A DNA stretch of 64,000 nt. Origin: Candidatus Saganbacteria bacterium (GTDB lineage: Bacteria > Margulisbacteria > WOR-1 > O2-12-FULL-45-9). The notes beneath the pieces were generated by a model that worked only from the letters and a program-made list of their open reading frames with translations, had not been told where the DNA came from and searched no databases. Location of the stretch: positions 93,694-157,693 of the forward strand of contig JAFGDE010000015.1 in assembly GCA_016932255.1 (NCBI GenBank), written 5' to 3'. Shown piece by piece: positions 1 through 8,704 of the stretch. Position numbers and translations under genes: made by a program. Position 1 is the stretch's first letter. Each line of letters starts with the position of its first letter.

Positions 1-81
1 GCGTTTTGACTCTTCCTGAGCGGCCATGATCACGCGCACAGCCTTTTCAGTGAATCTTTCGAACATTGCCATATCAAGCAT
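1..81 (-). CDS. clpC: ClpC-type Hsp100 unfoldase, N-terminal fragment
   Basis: Only the first 27 codons lie in the window. The reverse strand reads MFERFTEKAVRVIMAAQEES near its start, which matches the beginning of the Clp_N domain of ClpC-type AAA+ proteins, cytoplasmic unfoldases that feed ClpP. Three in-frame ATGs (codons ending at 66, 72 and 81) could be the start and none has a clear Shine-Dalgarno, so the longest is given. The Walker motifs lie outside the window. The family call rests on about 20 residues. Confidence 0.62.
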   Translation of the reverse strand, partial: MLDMAMFERFTEKAVRVIMAAQEESKR

Positions 82-109
82 TATATCAATCAGGACCACA
101 GGGCGCAAG

Positions 110-138
110 TTTAAGCGATTTTAGCCCGATAATATAAT
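110..138 (+). promoter_or_regulatory. putative promoter of the 64-aa ORF
   Basis: A perfect TATAAT at 133-138 lies 14 bases before the ATG at 153. The -35 position (TTTAAG, 110-115, spacer 17) is weak. AGAGAGG just after the -10 may be the ribosome-binding site, leaving a very short leader. Confidence 0.5.
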
Positions 139-152
139 GTAGAGAGGCAATT

Positions 153-347
153 ATGAGCGCCAATACACAGGAAAGAGCAGCCAGCACAATAACCATCAAC
201 GGGGTCACCTTTAAAACCAGCGGCAACATCGTGTTCCAGGATGGCGAGGAAAACGCCTATTACCTGGCCGAGCCGTCAAAACTGGACCAGCTTGAGGGCA
301 TGCTGGAACACGGCATGCAGATGCTGCTTAAAAAGGTCAAGTTCTAA
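153..347 (+). CDS. hypothetical 64-aa protein
   Basis: Unrecognised small cytoplasmic protein with no signal peptide or membrane segment. A TATAAT box and AGAGAGG precede the ATG, and codon use resembles that of the neighbours, which support a real gene. The N-terminal half (TITINGVTFKTSGNIVFQDG) looks like beta strands, and the C-terminal part is an amphipathic helix ending in a basic KKVKF tail. It is divergent from clpC and its last four bases overlap the end of the convergent histidine kinase gene. No function can be assigned. Confidence 0.6.
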   Translation: MSANTQERAASTITINGVTFKTSGNIVFQDGEENAYYLAEPSKLDQLEGMLEHGMQMLLKKVKF

Positions 348-2548
348 CTTCGCTGCGACAGCGTGATGATGAAGGTCGTCCCTTTGCCGGCCGCGCTCCG
401 TACTTTCACAGAGCCGCCGTGCTCTTCAATGATCCGCAAGGTTATCGGCAAGCCCATGCCTGTGCCCGTCATCTTGGTGGTAAAGAACGGATCGAACAGG
501 CTTTTGAGGTTCTCTTCCGGTATGCCTTCGCCTGAATCAGAGATCTCGATAAAAATGACCGGTACCGGTTTATCAAATTCCTCTTCCTCGCCCCAGACCA
601 TTTCCCGGCCGCGCATTTTGCCTTCCTGCATCTTGCCCAGCCTGACGACTTCGCCGATATCGGTCTTGACAATGAGCTCGCCGCCTTTATCATGCATGGA
701 TTCAATGCCGTTCTTAACTATATTAACGAAGACCTGCTGCAGCTGGCCCGCATCCCCGGTGATCTGAGGCAGGTCAGCCAGTTTTTTTGTCACCCGCACA
801 TTATGCTTTTTGCATTCGCTCTCAAATAGCAGCAAAACTTCCTCAAGCAGCGAGTTGATGTCGACCTTGGTCAGCTCAGGTTTCATCGGCTTACCGAACT
901 TGAGCAGGCTTTCAGCGATACGATTGATCCGCTCGATTTCGTGCGGAATAATGGTGGCGAACTTCTCGCGGAATTCCTTGTCCTCCCATTTCTGGGTCAG
1001 TATCTGGGTAAAGGTGCGTATGGAAACCAGCGGGTTCTTGATCTCATGGGCCATGCCGGCCGCCATTGTACCCAAAGAGGCCAATTTCTCAGAAAGTATC
1101 AGGCGCTCCTGGCTCTCTCTCAAATCCTTGGTCATCTGGTTAAAAGCTTTGGCCAGCCGGCCGATCTCATCAGCTGAATCGACCGCCACATACCAGCGCA
1201 GGTCACCTTTGGCCACGGCCTCAGTGCCCGCGGTCAGTTCTTTGATTGGCCGCTCGATCGAGCGGGCAAAGAAGATGCCGCCCAGGGAGGTCACCACGAT
1301 ACCGATAATGACAAAAAGCAGTGAATTCGTTTCCAGTCGCCTTAATTCAGCATAGGCGGAGATGATCGGTTCCTGGACAATAACGCTCCAGCCGAACTTC
1401 CCGACCGGGATATAAGCGCCAACCATGATCGCTCCCAGCTCGTCCTTGAATTCACCGCCACCCTGGCGTCCTTGGGCCACTGCAGCAACTGCCTGGTTGC
1501 CGCCGACGAATTCCCTCTGCAGCGCCCGCTTCTGATCAGGGTGTGCCACCAATCTCTGGTCCTGATCGACTATAAAGACCTCGGCCTGGCCACTCAGGTC
1601 AACGCCGCTGACCAGGGCCTGGAGTTTTTCCTGTGACGGCTGCCCGGGCATGGAACCGATCTCATCCGAGACCTTTTCCGCTACTTTAGAGTAATTGCCG
1701 ATGATCGACTTGGACATCGCGTACTTACTGATATTGATCGTCGGCAGGATCGTGCTGACGAACAGGATGACGATCAGCAGCACAAAGATGATCAGGAGCT
1801 TAAAAAGTATCCGGGTGCTAAAGAACCGCAGCGGCCGCTGCGCCTCCGGCGATCCGGGCGGGATCAGCTCGGCCAGCAAAAAACCCAGGATCGCCGCCAG
1901 GGTCAGGACCCACGATAAACCCAGAAAAGCCGGTTCTGCCTGGGAGACATAAAGATATGAGCAGAGCAGCGCCAACAGCACGATCAGGCTTGAGCCACTG
2001 AGATAAAATGTCAGTTTGCGCTCCCCGGCCCGGGCGCGCAGGGCAAAGACCAGGGCAAAAACAGCCAGCAGCAGCCACATCAGAACAAAGAACTGCCTGA
2101 CCGGGACATAAAGAGAGAAAAAGACCAGCGGCTCGATGATGTCCTGACGATAGATCAGGTTGACTGAGGATTGGGCGATGCGCAGGATGAACCAGCCGGC
2201 CAGCAAGAAAATTATCAGATAGCTCCAGCGCAGCCTTTTCAGGCCAAAGCGCTCCAGCAGATAACACCAAAGAAAAAAGCTGCAAAGCACTATGCTGACA
2301 TAAACCCATTTCTGCAGCATGATCCTGGCCGCCAGGTCGCTCCCCAGGCTGAACATCATCTGCGAAGCGATCGTGGCAGCTACGTAGAAGAAAAAACAGA
2401 AAAAGACCAAAGCAAAACAGATATCCTTGAACTGGCGCTGGGCCAGATATTTCCGTAAAAAGGCAAGCGCTCCGGCTAAAAGCAGACCGGCCGCGAATAT
2501 CTCCGCGAAAATGCTCAGAACATTAATCGTGGTCAGTGTTGATAACAT
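344..2548 (-). CDS. membrane sensor histidine kinase (7TM-like N-terminus, Cache-like sensor, HAMP, HisKA, HATPase)
   Basis: A 734-aa two-component sensor kinase. Residues about 1-235 hold seven or so hydrophobic helices like the 7TM histidine-kinase module. After another helix comes an extracytoplasmic Cache-like domain (about 275-405), a last membrane helix and a HAMP linker. The catalytic core follows: H-box MAHEIKNPL with the phospho-acceptor His at about 501, N-box NIVKNGIES, G1 DSGEGI, F-box LFDPFFTTK and G2 GTGMGL. No receiver domain or partner regulator lies next to it. It is last in the minus-strand operon after two SLH-containing proteins and an Ig-like protein, 18 bases downstream of the latter, so it may sense envelope state (inference). 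Kinase activity looks intact; the ligand is unknown. Confidence 0.9.
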   Translation of the reverse strand: MLSTLTTINVLSIFAEIFAAGLLLAGALAFLRKYLAQRQFKDICFALVFFCFFFYVAATIASQMMFSLGSDLAARIMLQKWVYVSIVLCSFFLWCYLLERFGLKRLRWSYLIIFLLAGWFILRIAQSSVNLIYRQDIIEPLVFFSLYVPVRQFFVLMWLLLAVFALVFALRARAGERKLTFYLSGSSLIVLLALLCSYLYVSQAEPAFLGLSWVLTLAAILGFLLAELIPPGSPEAQRPLRFFSTRILFKLLIIFVLLIVILFVSTILPTINISKYAMSKSIIGNYSKVAEKVSDEIGSMPGQPSQEKLQALVSGVDLSGQAEVFIVDQDQRLVAHPDQKRALQREFVGGNQAVAAVAQGRQGGGEFKDELGAIMVGAYIPVGKFGWSVIVQEPIISAYAELRRLETNSLLFVIIGIVVTSLGGIFFARSIERPIKELTAGTEAVAKGDLRWYVAVDSADEIGRLAKAFNQMTKDLRESQERLILSEKLASLGTMAAGMAHEIKNPLVSIRTFTQILTQKWEDKEFREKFATIIPHEIERINRIAESLLKFGKPMKPELTKVDINSLLEEVLLLFESECKKHNVRVTKKLADLPQITGDAGQLQQVFVNIVKNGIESMHDKGGELIVKTDIGEVVRLGKMQEGKMRGREMVWGEEEEFDKPVPVIFIEISDSGEGIPEENLKSLFDPFFTTKMTGTGMGLPITLRIIEEHGGSVKVRSAAGKGTTFIITLSQRS

Positions 2549-2566
2549 TCAATAATACCGCCCTGT

Positions 2567-3454
2567 TCACTTATGGACCCGGACCTTGATATCTTCCGCT
2601 GAATAGCCGCCAGCCAGGTTCGAGGCGCCTATTCTGATCAGGTACTCGCCTGATTTGACGAAATCAGGCACTTTGAATTGTAAACTATAGATGTCATCTC
2701 CTGCAACAGCATCGCCGCCGCGGCCGTCATTGAGCAGCGGCAGGAGCTCATTGTAGCCGAAGGCCCTCAGATCGGCCGTTACACTCTTCATGTCCTCGAT
2801 CCGGCCGGGATTATCGATCTTGACCGTCAGCGTAGTCGTCGACTGCCCGTCCGCCATCACTTTCTCCGGGATGAAGAGCGCTTCAATGATGACCGGGTCT
2901 TTCTTGATGTCCAAGGTGGTCTTGGCCAGGGCCAGCCAGCCCTTTTTATTCGCCACTGCCACAGGGATGTCCTTAGAGCCGATCTCTATCTTGGGCGAAA
3001 CACTGGTTTGCAAAGTGTAAATCCCGTCAGCCGCTGTTTCATCACCATAAAGCCCGTTATCGACCAGCATGGTATTAGGCAGGCGGCCGATCGCGCTGAG
3101 ATCGGCGCGCACCCCGGCAATATTGTTCAGACCGGCCGGGTCGTCGACGGAAGCCTGTACCTCCAGGATCGTCCGGCCGTCCGGCGGTACACGTTTCGGC
3201 ACAGCCCGCACGTAATTGATGGTCGGGGTCAACTTGACCCGGCTGACTTTCGAGAGGTCATAGCCAACGCTCCAGGAAAGCAGTTCGCCGATCTTTTGTT
3301 TGACAAAGTCGGCCGCAGTGATACGCATAATGGCATCGCCTCTCGTCAGCATCTCCCGCTCACCGGTCTCCGTCTGGGCCAGCAGGGGCCGGGCCAGACA
3401 TCCGACCAGCAAGCTCAACGATATTAGGCTAAGAACGATCCCGCGTCGCATCAT
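2567..3454 (-). CDS. secreted protein with two Ig-like (choice-of-anchor X-type) repeats
   Basis: A 295-aa exported protein with a signal peptide (MMRRGIVLSLISLSLLVGCL). Two related beta-sandwich repeats carry the signatures DNGLYGDETAADGIY and NDGRGGDAVAGDDIY, each preceded by VTADLRAFG-like strands. The same repeat occurs at the C-terminus of the 415-aa SLH protein of this operon (DDGSHGDQVSGDLIY), so the two share an ancestral domain. A CLA near the signal end could act as a lipoprotein Cys, but the lipobox is poor. Start and upstream stop overlap as ATGA, indicating translational coupling. Probably a periplasmic or surface structural partner; no enzymatic residues are recognised. Confidence 0.75.
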   Translation of the reverse strand: MMRRGIVLSLISLSLLVGCLARPLLAQTETGEREMLTRGDAIMRITAADFVKQKIGELLSWSVGYDLSKVSRVKLTPTINYVRAVPKRVPPDGRTILEVQASVDDPAGLNNIAGVRADLSAIGRLPNTMLVDNGLYGDETAADGIYTLQTSVSPKIEIGSKDIPVAVANKKGWLALAKTTLDIKKDPVIIEALFIPEKVMADGQSTTTLTVKIDNPGRIEDMKSVTADLRAFGYNELLPLLNDGRGGDAVAGDDIYSLQFKVPDFVKSGEYLIRIGASNLAGGYSAEDIKVRVHK

Positions 3455-5130
3455 TTCAGCGCCTCAAATTTAGCGAAAACAACATCCCCTTCGGCTTTTG
3501 AGACCACGGCGTTCGGCCGGAACGTGCCGTCCGCGAACGGCCTGAGCAGATTTAGGTCGACCACGACCTTGATATAGGGCGCCAGGGGATGGTCTTTGGG
3601 CACGTCACTGAACAGATCGCGCTTGACCTCGGGCAGTTTCATATCGGAGGCCTTGACCAGCCAGCTGGCCAGTTCGCCGCGCGTCACGCCGGCCTCCATG
3701 ACGAATTCTTCTTCCGGTTTGATCTCGATAACGCCCATGGTCACCAGGTTCTCAACGCCCTCTTTTTTCTGGCCCAGGTTCTTGACCTTGTCCGCGTCGG
3801 AGATCTCGACCCGGGCTTTCCTGAAGACTTTATAGGTCCAGACCTTCTTTTCACCCTGATATCTGGCCTCAACGATGATTAAATTCTTTTGCAGTTTGAG
3901 CGGCACAATGGTGCTGAAAGAGTTGTCCATTCCCAGCGCCGCCCGTGCGCCGTTGATATAGACCTCGACCCCGGGCTTGACCCGGCCGTAAACTTCGATC
4001 GTCGGGTCATAGGTAACGATATTATCCGTCAGTGAAAGCGACTCGAACGGCTGTTCCAGCATCAATCCCGGCCGTTCTATATCAAGTTCGCTGAGAACGA
4101 TCCAGTCCTTTGGGAAATAAAGCACTGACAGGCAAATATAACGCTGGTCATTGAGCGGCTGGTGAAAGCTGGCTAGATCCACTCCCCAGCGTTCTGTGCG
4201 GTAACCTGCGCCGAGGTTGATATTGCCCGAAGATCTCTTGCCCACATACTGCTGCATAAAACCGGTCCGCAGGTAGAACCCTTCACGAAAACTGTATTCT
4301 CCGCCAAAGCGCAGGAGCAACGGGCGGTCGCGGCCCAGCCAGACATCGCCGCAGACAGTCAGCTCTCGATCAGTGCTTTGGACCGGGGAGCCCAGTTCGC
4401 TGATCACTCGCGCCGATCCGCCTAACTTGAGCACCGCCGGCACACTTTCTTCTCCGCCAATATCCCATTTGATCACGCCGCCGCCAAGGGTATTGGCCGG
4501 CAGCGCGTTCTGCAGCACCAGTCCGGCCATGCGCCAGTCATCGACTTTCCAAAGCACGCCTAGATCGAGGTCGTAGCCTGTCGCGGAACGGTCGAGCTGG
4601 CCGGTCCGCCGCAGGGTCTGGCCAACCAGGCCTTTGAGCGTGGCGCCGACACCAATACGCTGGAAGAGCTCGTTGTCGCGGAAACGCGGGATAAAACTTA
4701 ATTTGGTGCCGTAAGCCAGTGCCACAATATTGCTATTGGAATTGGCCCAGCCGGTGCTGATGGGGATGTTCACTATTTTGCTGGTAATGACCGCCAGACC
4801 AAAGGCTGAATTTTTACCGGTCGGATAAGCCTGCAGCGCAGTAATGTTCTCCGAGTCCTGCAGCGAAAGGGTTATACCCTTGGTCCAGGCTAACCCTGCC
4901 GGGTTATAAAGCACCGCATTCATATCATCGGCCAGACCGGAAAAACCTCCGCCCATACCAAGAGCGCGGCCGGCCAGTTCAAGCCTGAGCGGTTCGACCC
5001 CTATCTCAATCAGCTCAGCACCTGCCGGCAATGCAAAGCTCAAAACACAAAAGCTAAAACCGCAAATAATAACTAATGGTGTTTTAAGTTTTGAACTGCG
5101 GTTTTTAATTTTGCTCTTTTTATTTCGCAT
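3451..5130 (-). CDS. PorV/PorQ-like outer-membrane beta-barrel with C-terminal SLH domain
   Basis: A 559-aa protein with a signal peptide ending near PAGA. The mature start (ELAGRALGMGGGFSGLADD...NPAGLAW) is the hallmark of the PorV/PorQ/UPF0164 barrel family, and amphipathic strands continue to about residue 360. An Ig-like stalk (VYGRVKPGVEVYINGARA) and one SLH-type repeat at the C-terminus (VTRGELASWL...FADGTFRPNAVVSKAE) follow. SLH repeats usually bind pyruvylated or other secondary cell-wall polymers, so this barrel could be tethered to the wall (inference). The start overlaps the upstream stop by one base (TAATG). PorV itself works in type IX secretion, but no other T9SS gene is visible, so that role is not claimed. 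Confidence 0.78.
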   Translation of the reverse strand: MRNKKSKIKNRSSKLKTPLVIICGFSFCVLSFALPAGAELIEIGVEPLRLELAGRALGMGGGFSGLADDMNAVLYNPAGLAWTKGITLSLQDSENITALQAYPTGKNSAFGLAVITSKIVNIPISTGWANSNSNIVALAYGTKLSFIPRFRDNELFQRIGVGATLKGLVGQTLRRTGQLDRSATGYDLDLGVLWKVDDWRMAGLVLQNALPANTLGGGVIKWDIGGEESVPAVLKLGGSARVISELGSPVQSTDRELTVCGDVWLGRDRPLLLRFGGEYSFREGFYLRTGFMQQYVGKRSSGNINLGAGYRTERWGVDLASFHQPLNDQRYICLSVLYFPKDWIVLSELDIERPGLMLEQPFESLSLTDNIVTYDPTIEVYGRVKPGVEVYINGARAALGMDNSFSTIVPLKLQKNLIIVEARYQGEKKVWTYKVFRKARVEISDADKVKNLGQKKEGVENLVTMGVIEIKPEEEFVMEAGVTRGELASWLVKASDMKLPEVKRDLFSDVPKDHPLAPYIKVVVDLNLLRPFADGTFRPNAVVSKAEGDVVFAKFEALK

Positions 5131-6377
5131 TATTCAACGATGGTCAGCCAGGCCTCGGCTGCACTTTCCCAGCCCAGTTTGTCCACCGCCGTGACGCGGA
5201 CGGGTTTACTGCCCGATTCCTTCGGCTCAAGTAGGACATTAAGAGAATAGATAAGATCCCCGGACACTTGATCGCCATGGCTGCCGTCATCGAACAGGAG
5301 CACGTCCGGCATGCCGCCGAGCTCGGACAGATCGACCTTGACCTTGGCAATGGGAGCGAAATTATCGCGGCTGCCCAGGGTCAGGCGCAGCGCAACAGTG
5401 GACTGTTCATTTGCCTGGATAGTCTCCGGATTGATGCTGAACGATATCATCTGGGGCGCGATATTAAGCGGGCAGTAGCTGTCGGCGGCGAATCCCTTGC
5501 TGTAATTGAACAGCCATTGGACCGCGTTCTGGCTGCGCTTGAAGCGGCTGAGCAGGATCGTGGCCTCTGCCCGGGTCAGAGCACGCTCCGGTTCATAGAC
5601 CGGGATATCCTCTGAGACCCCCCGAAGCAGGCCTTTTTCTTTGCCGATATATATCGGGAAAGCGCCCCTTTCCGTTTTTGGTACGTCGATGAACAGCGGC
5701 TTTGTCTTATCGACCACATCGATGCCCTCGGCCAGCACAGCGATACTGGCGGCCTGGCGTCGCGAGATCGGATCCTCCAGGCCGAATGTCTGGTTATCAT
5801 AACCCTGCATATAGCCGGCATCGACCACGGCCTTCACGTAGGGCGCACGCCAGTGCTCCTTAGGCACGTCAAAGAAAACATCCTCTGTCAGAGCAGGAAT
5901 GCTGAGCTTTTTAATGCGGGCCAGCCAGGTAGCCAGTTCCCCCCTGGTGATAGGATTGCCGGGATAAAAATTATCATCGGGATAACCCTCGATGAAACCA
6001 AGGCTGGAAAGATAGACGATCTGCTGTCTGGCCCAGTGCTTCTTGCCTTCATAGAGCGTTTCAATGTCAGGATAGCTCTTCAAGCCGAGGATGCGGACCT
6101 GCTTGTCAAACACCTGGCCATAGGCATCGACGGCGCGGACATCGACATAATTTTTACCGCGCCGCAGCACCAGGCCGCAGGCAAAGGACCCGTCAGGCTG
6201 AAGCTGCAGCTGCTGGCCGTTGACTGTCAAGCGGCTGACATCCTTGGCAACACCCTTGAGCATGACGACTTTTTCAAAGGCAACGCCCTTGTCCTTTGGC
6301 TCATAAATAAAGATGCCGGCGGAGGCAACCGATGAAAGCAAGAGAAAGCAAAGCGCTAAAACGCTTGTCCGTTTCAT
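5130..6377 (-). CDS. SLH-domain envelope protein with Ig-like ends
   Basis: A 415-aa exported protein (signal peptide MKRTSVLALCFLLLSSVASA). A short Ig/glucodextranase-B-like domain (residues 25-100, NYVDVRAVDAYGQ) is followed by three SLH repeats (about 105-285), each with a recognisable G(Y/V)xD..F.P...(I/L)TR(G/A)E core. A C-terminal Ig-like repeat shares its DDGSHGD signature with the 295-aa protein downstream. First gene of the four-gene operon. A TTGCAA-16-TAAAAT promoter sits 9 bases before the ATG, so translation probably starts on a near-leaderless mRNA. Likely links the outer membrane or an S-layer to the cell wall. Confidence 0.8.
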   Translation of the reverse strand: MKRTSVLALCFLLLSSVASAGIFIYEPKDKGVAFEKVVMLKGVAKDVSRLTVNGQQLQLQPDGSFACGLVLRRGKNYVDVRAVDAYGQVFDKQVRILGLKSYPDIETLYEGKKHWARQQIVYLSSLGFIEGYPDDNFYPGNPITRGELATWLARIKKLSIPALTEDVFFDVPKEHWRAPYVKAVVDAGYMQGYDNQTFGLEDPISRRQAASIAVLAEGIDVVDKTKPLFIDVPKTERGAFPIYIGKEKGLLRGVSEDIPVYEPERALTRAEATILLSRFKRSQNAVQWLFNYSKGFAADSYCPLNIAPQMISFSINPETIQANEQSTVALRLTLGSRDNFAPIAKVKVDLSELGGMPDVLLFDDGSHGDQVSGDLIYSLNVLLEPKESGSKPVRVTAVDKLGWESAAEAWLTIVE

Positions 6378-6386
6378 TTTGTGGTT

Positions 6387-6414
6387 ATTTTAACACACCC
6401 GAACACGGTTGCAA
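6387..6414 (-). promoter_or_regulatory. promoter of the SLH envelope operon
   Basis: On the minus strand TTGCAA (6409-6414) and TAAAAT (6387-6392) are separated by 16 bases, with an upstream TG giving an extended -10. The -10 ends 9 bases before the ATG at 6377, which predicts a leader of about 2 bases. Confidence 0.6.
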
Positions 6415-6423
6415 ACGCTTTAG

Positions 6424-6452
6424 TTGCTGAGCTGCGGTAAATTTGCTATATT
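6424..6452 (+). promoter_or_regulatory. promoter of the SMC-like gene
   Basis: TTGCTG (6424-6429), a 17-base spacer and an extended -10 TGcTATATT ending at 6452, which is 11 bases before the ATG at 6464. It is back to back with the SLH operon promoter. Confidence 0.55.
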
Positions 6453-6463
6453 ATATAACTGAA

Positions 6464-8704
6464 ATGTTTCTCAAATTGCTCATCTTGCGCGGTTTCAAGA
6501 CTTTCGCTGACACGACCGAGATCGAGTTCTCGCCCGAGGACAGGATCACGGCCATTGTCGGGCCCAACGGCTGCGGCAAAAGCAACTTGATGGACGCCAC
6601 CCGCTGGGTCCTGGGCGAGGACAATCCCCGGGAGTTACGCGTTGCCAGTCTGGCCAACATTATCTTCTCCGGCACAGCCGCCCGCAAGGCCCTGTCGCTG
6701 GCCGAGGTCAGCATGATCTTTGACAATGCCGCCGGCAAGCTCAGTCTGCCTTTTGCCGAGGTGGGCATCAAACGCCGCACCTTCCGGGAGGGCGAAAGCG
6801 AATTCTCCATCAACAAGAACCAGTGCCGCCTGAAGGACATCAAGGACCTGCTGCTTGACACCGGCCTTGGCGAGAGCACTTATTCCATCATTACCCAGGG
6901 CCGGGTCGACGCGATACTGTCCAGCAAAGGCGAGGATCGCCGCGCGGTCTTTGAGGAGGCCGCCGGCATCAACAAGTACAAGACCAGAAAGCACTCGGCC
7001 GAGAAGAAACTGATCGCAGCCGAGCAGAATATCCTAAGGATCAGCGACCTTAAGATAGAAGTGGCCGAACATTTGATCACCCTGGAGGAGCAGGCCAGAG
7101 CGGCCAGGGAATATCTGGCACTCCAGGAACAGGTCAGGAACATGGATATCGGCTTGAGCAAAAAATTGCTGATCAACATCCTGGAAAAGCGCAATGAGCT
7201 TTTCGCTCAGCTGGAAAAGGTCAGGCAGGAATCACAGCAGAAAAAGGAGGCCGAGGCCAGGGACGAGGGCGAGCTGCACCAGCTCAAGGAACAACAGGGC
7301 CGGCTGGAGCAGGAGATCGATGAAATCATGGTCAAGCTGGATAAAGAAAAAGACCAGCTCCGCGATATTGAGCTTGACCGCCGCTTCACCCAGAGCGAGC
7401 ATGGGCGTGAAGAACGAGCCCTAGCTGAACTTGCCGTCCGCCAGACGGACGTCTTCAATAAGATCAACGAACTCAAGGCAGCCATTACCAAAGAATGCGC
7501 CGGCCTTGATTTCAGCAATCTGCCCTGCCCTGAAGATCTTAGCCGGCTCGTAGCCGAGACCAAGGTCCTTGTCGAACGGCTGGCCGCGATCCTGGCCTTT
7601 TTAGGCAAGACCAATTCTCTTGATCTGATCATCGGCCGCTCGCCGGACAAAGAAGAAGCCTACAAAATGAAGCTGGAGATGATGGAGGAAGAGGCCCGGC
7701 GACTGGAACAGGAAAAGGACCGCGTCAGCTTTGCGGCGCAAGCCCATTCTTCCCAGCTGGCCGGATTGAATCAAAAGGCAAAACAGGCCCGTGCCGCCCA
7801 GTCATCCCTTGACCTGATCAACACCAAACGCGAAGCCAAGTCCGCTCTGGCCCGACAGATCGCCGAACTTGAGGAGAAATTGCGCCAGGAAGACCAGGTC
7901 GAACGCCGGTCGCTGAGCGAAGAAACAGGCATCGAGATCGCCCTGGCTAAGCTTGAGGGCGAAATGAGCGGTATCCGTGAACGCCTCTCTCTTGAATACA
8001 ATTTGTCCCTTGAGGAACTGGAAAAAATGCCGCAGGAGATCGAGAACGTCACCCAGGCCAGGCGGGCCATTGAATCAGGCCGCGGCCGTTTACGCGCCCT
8101 GGAACCGGTCAATCTGCTGGCGATCGATGAGTTTGAAAGAGAGAAAGAACGCCTTTCGTTCATTGAAGCCCAGTTGGCCGACCTCAATGCGGCCCGCGAC
8201 AACCTGCAAAGTCTGATCACTGAACTGGACCTAAAGGCCGAGCAGACCTTTATCGAAACGATGGACCGTCTTTCCGAGATCTTTTCTGAGACCTTTTCGA
8301 AACTGTTCGCCGGCGGCGAAGCCAGGATCTCCCTGGCAACCGGTGTGCCGGCGCTGGAGGCCGAGGTCGAGATCTCCGTCAGGCCCAATGGCCGCAAGTG
8401 GCTTCCCCTGCCCCAGCTCTCCGGCGGCGAACGCTCCCTTTCAGCGATCGCCATACTCTTTTCTCTGCTGAAGATCAGGCCCAGCCCTTTCTGTTTCATG
8501 GACGAGGTCGATGCTGCTCTAGATGACGCGAATATCGGGCGTTTTGCCGAGATGCTCAAGGACTTCTCGAGCCAGACCCAGATCATCGTCATTACCCATA
8601 ACAAACGCACCATGGCCGTAGCTGACAGCATCTATGGCGTGACCATGGAAGAACCGGGAGTGTCTAAGGTCATTTCCATGAAATTGACCGAGGCTGCCGC
8701 ATGA
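6464..8704 (+). CDS. smc: short SMC-like ATPase without a recognisable hinge
   Basis: A 746-aa coiled-coil ABC-type ATPase. The N-terminal head begins MFLKLLILRGFKTFA, typical of bacterial SMC, with Walker A GPNGCGKS at about 33-40. The C-terminal head has LSGGERS and Walker B FCFMDEVDAALDD. Bacterial SMC is normally about 1150-1200 aa with a globular hinge of some 150 residues mid-chain. Here the coiled coil runs from about residue 160 to 610, with only a short central break (LDFSNLPCPEDLS) and no glycine-rich hinge. The track start is a TTG seven codons upstream; I prefer ATG 6464 because it gives the conserved SMC start and lies just below a promoter. Probable role: chromosome condensation or segregation. 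No ScpA/ScpB lies nearby. The next gene overlaps by ATGA. Confidence 0.82.
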   Translation: MFLKLLILRGFKTFADTTEIEFSPEDRITAIVGPNGCGKSNLMDATRWVLGEDNPRELRVASLANIIFSGTAARKALSLAEVSMIFDNAAGKLSLPFAEVGIKRRTFREGESEFSINKNQCRLKDIKDLLLDTGLGESTYSIITQGRVDAILSSKGEDRRAVFEEAAGINKYKTRKHSAEKKLIAAEQNILRISDLKIEVAEHLITLEEQARAAREYLALQEQVRNMDIGLSKKLLINILEKRNELFAQLEKVRQESQQKKEAEARDEGELHQLKEQQGRLEQEIDEIMVKLDKEKDQLRDIELDRRFTQSEHGREERALAELAVRQTDVFNKINELKAAITKECAGLDFSNLPCPEDLSRLVAETKVLVERLAAILAFLGKTNSLDLIIGRSPDKEEAYKMKLEMMEEEARRLEQEKDRVSFAAQAHSSQLAGLNQKAKQARAAQSSLDLINTKREAKSALARQIAELEEKLRQEDQVERRSLSEETGIEIALAKLEGEMSGIRERLSLEYNLSLEELEKMPQEIENVTQARRAIESGRGRLRALEPVNLLAIDEFEREKERLSFIEAQLADLNAARDNLQSLITELDLKAEQTFIETMDRLSEIFSETFSKLFAGGEARISLATGVPALEAEVEISVRPNGRKWLPLPQLSGGERSLSAIAILFSLLKIRPSPFCFMDEVDAALDDANIGRFAEMLKDFSSQTQIIVITHNKRTMAVADSIYGVTMEEPGVSKVISMKLTEAAA

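Noticed and set aside
3451-5130. Type IX secretion system PorV
   Set aside because: The barrel resembles PorV, but no other T9SS gene or T9SS sorting domain is visible, so only the family fold is claimed.
7771-8631. 286-aa minus-strand ORF opposite the SMC-like gene
   Set aside because: Ser-rich shadow of the coiled-coil coding strand.
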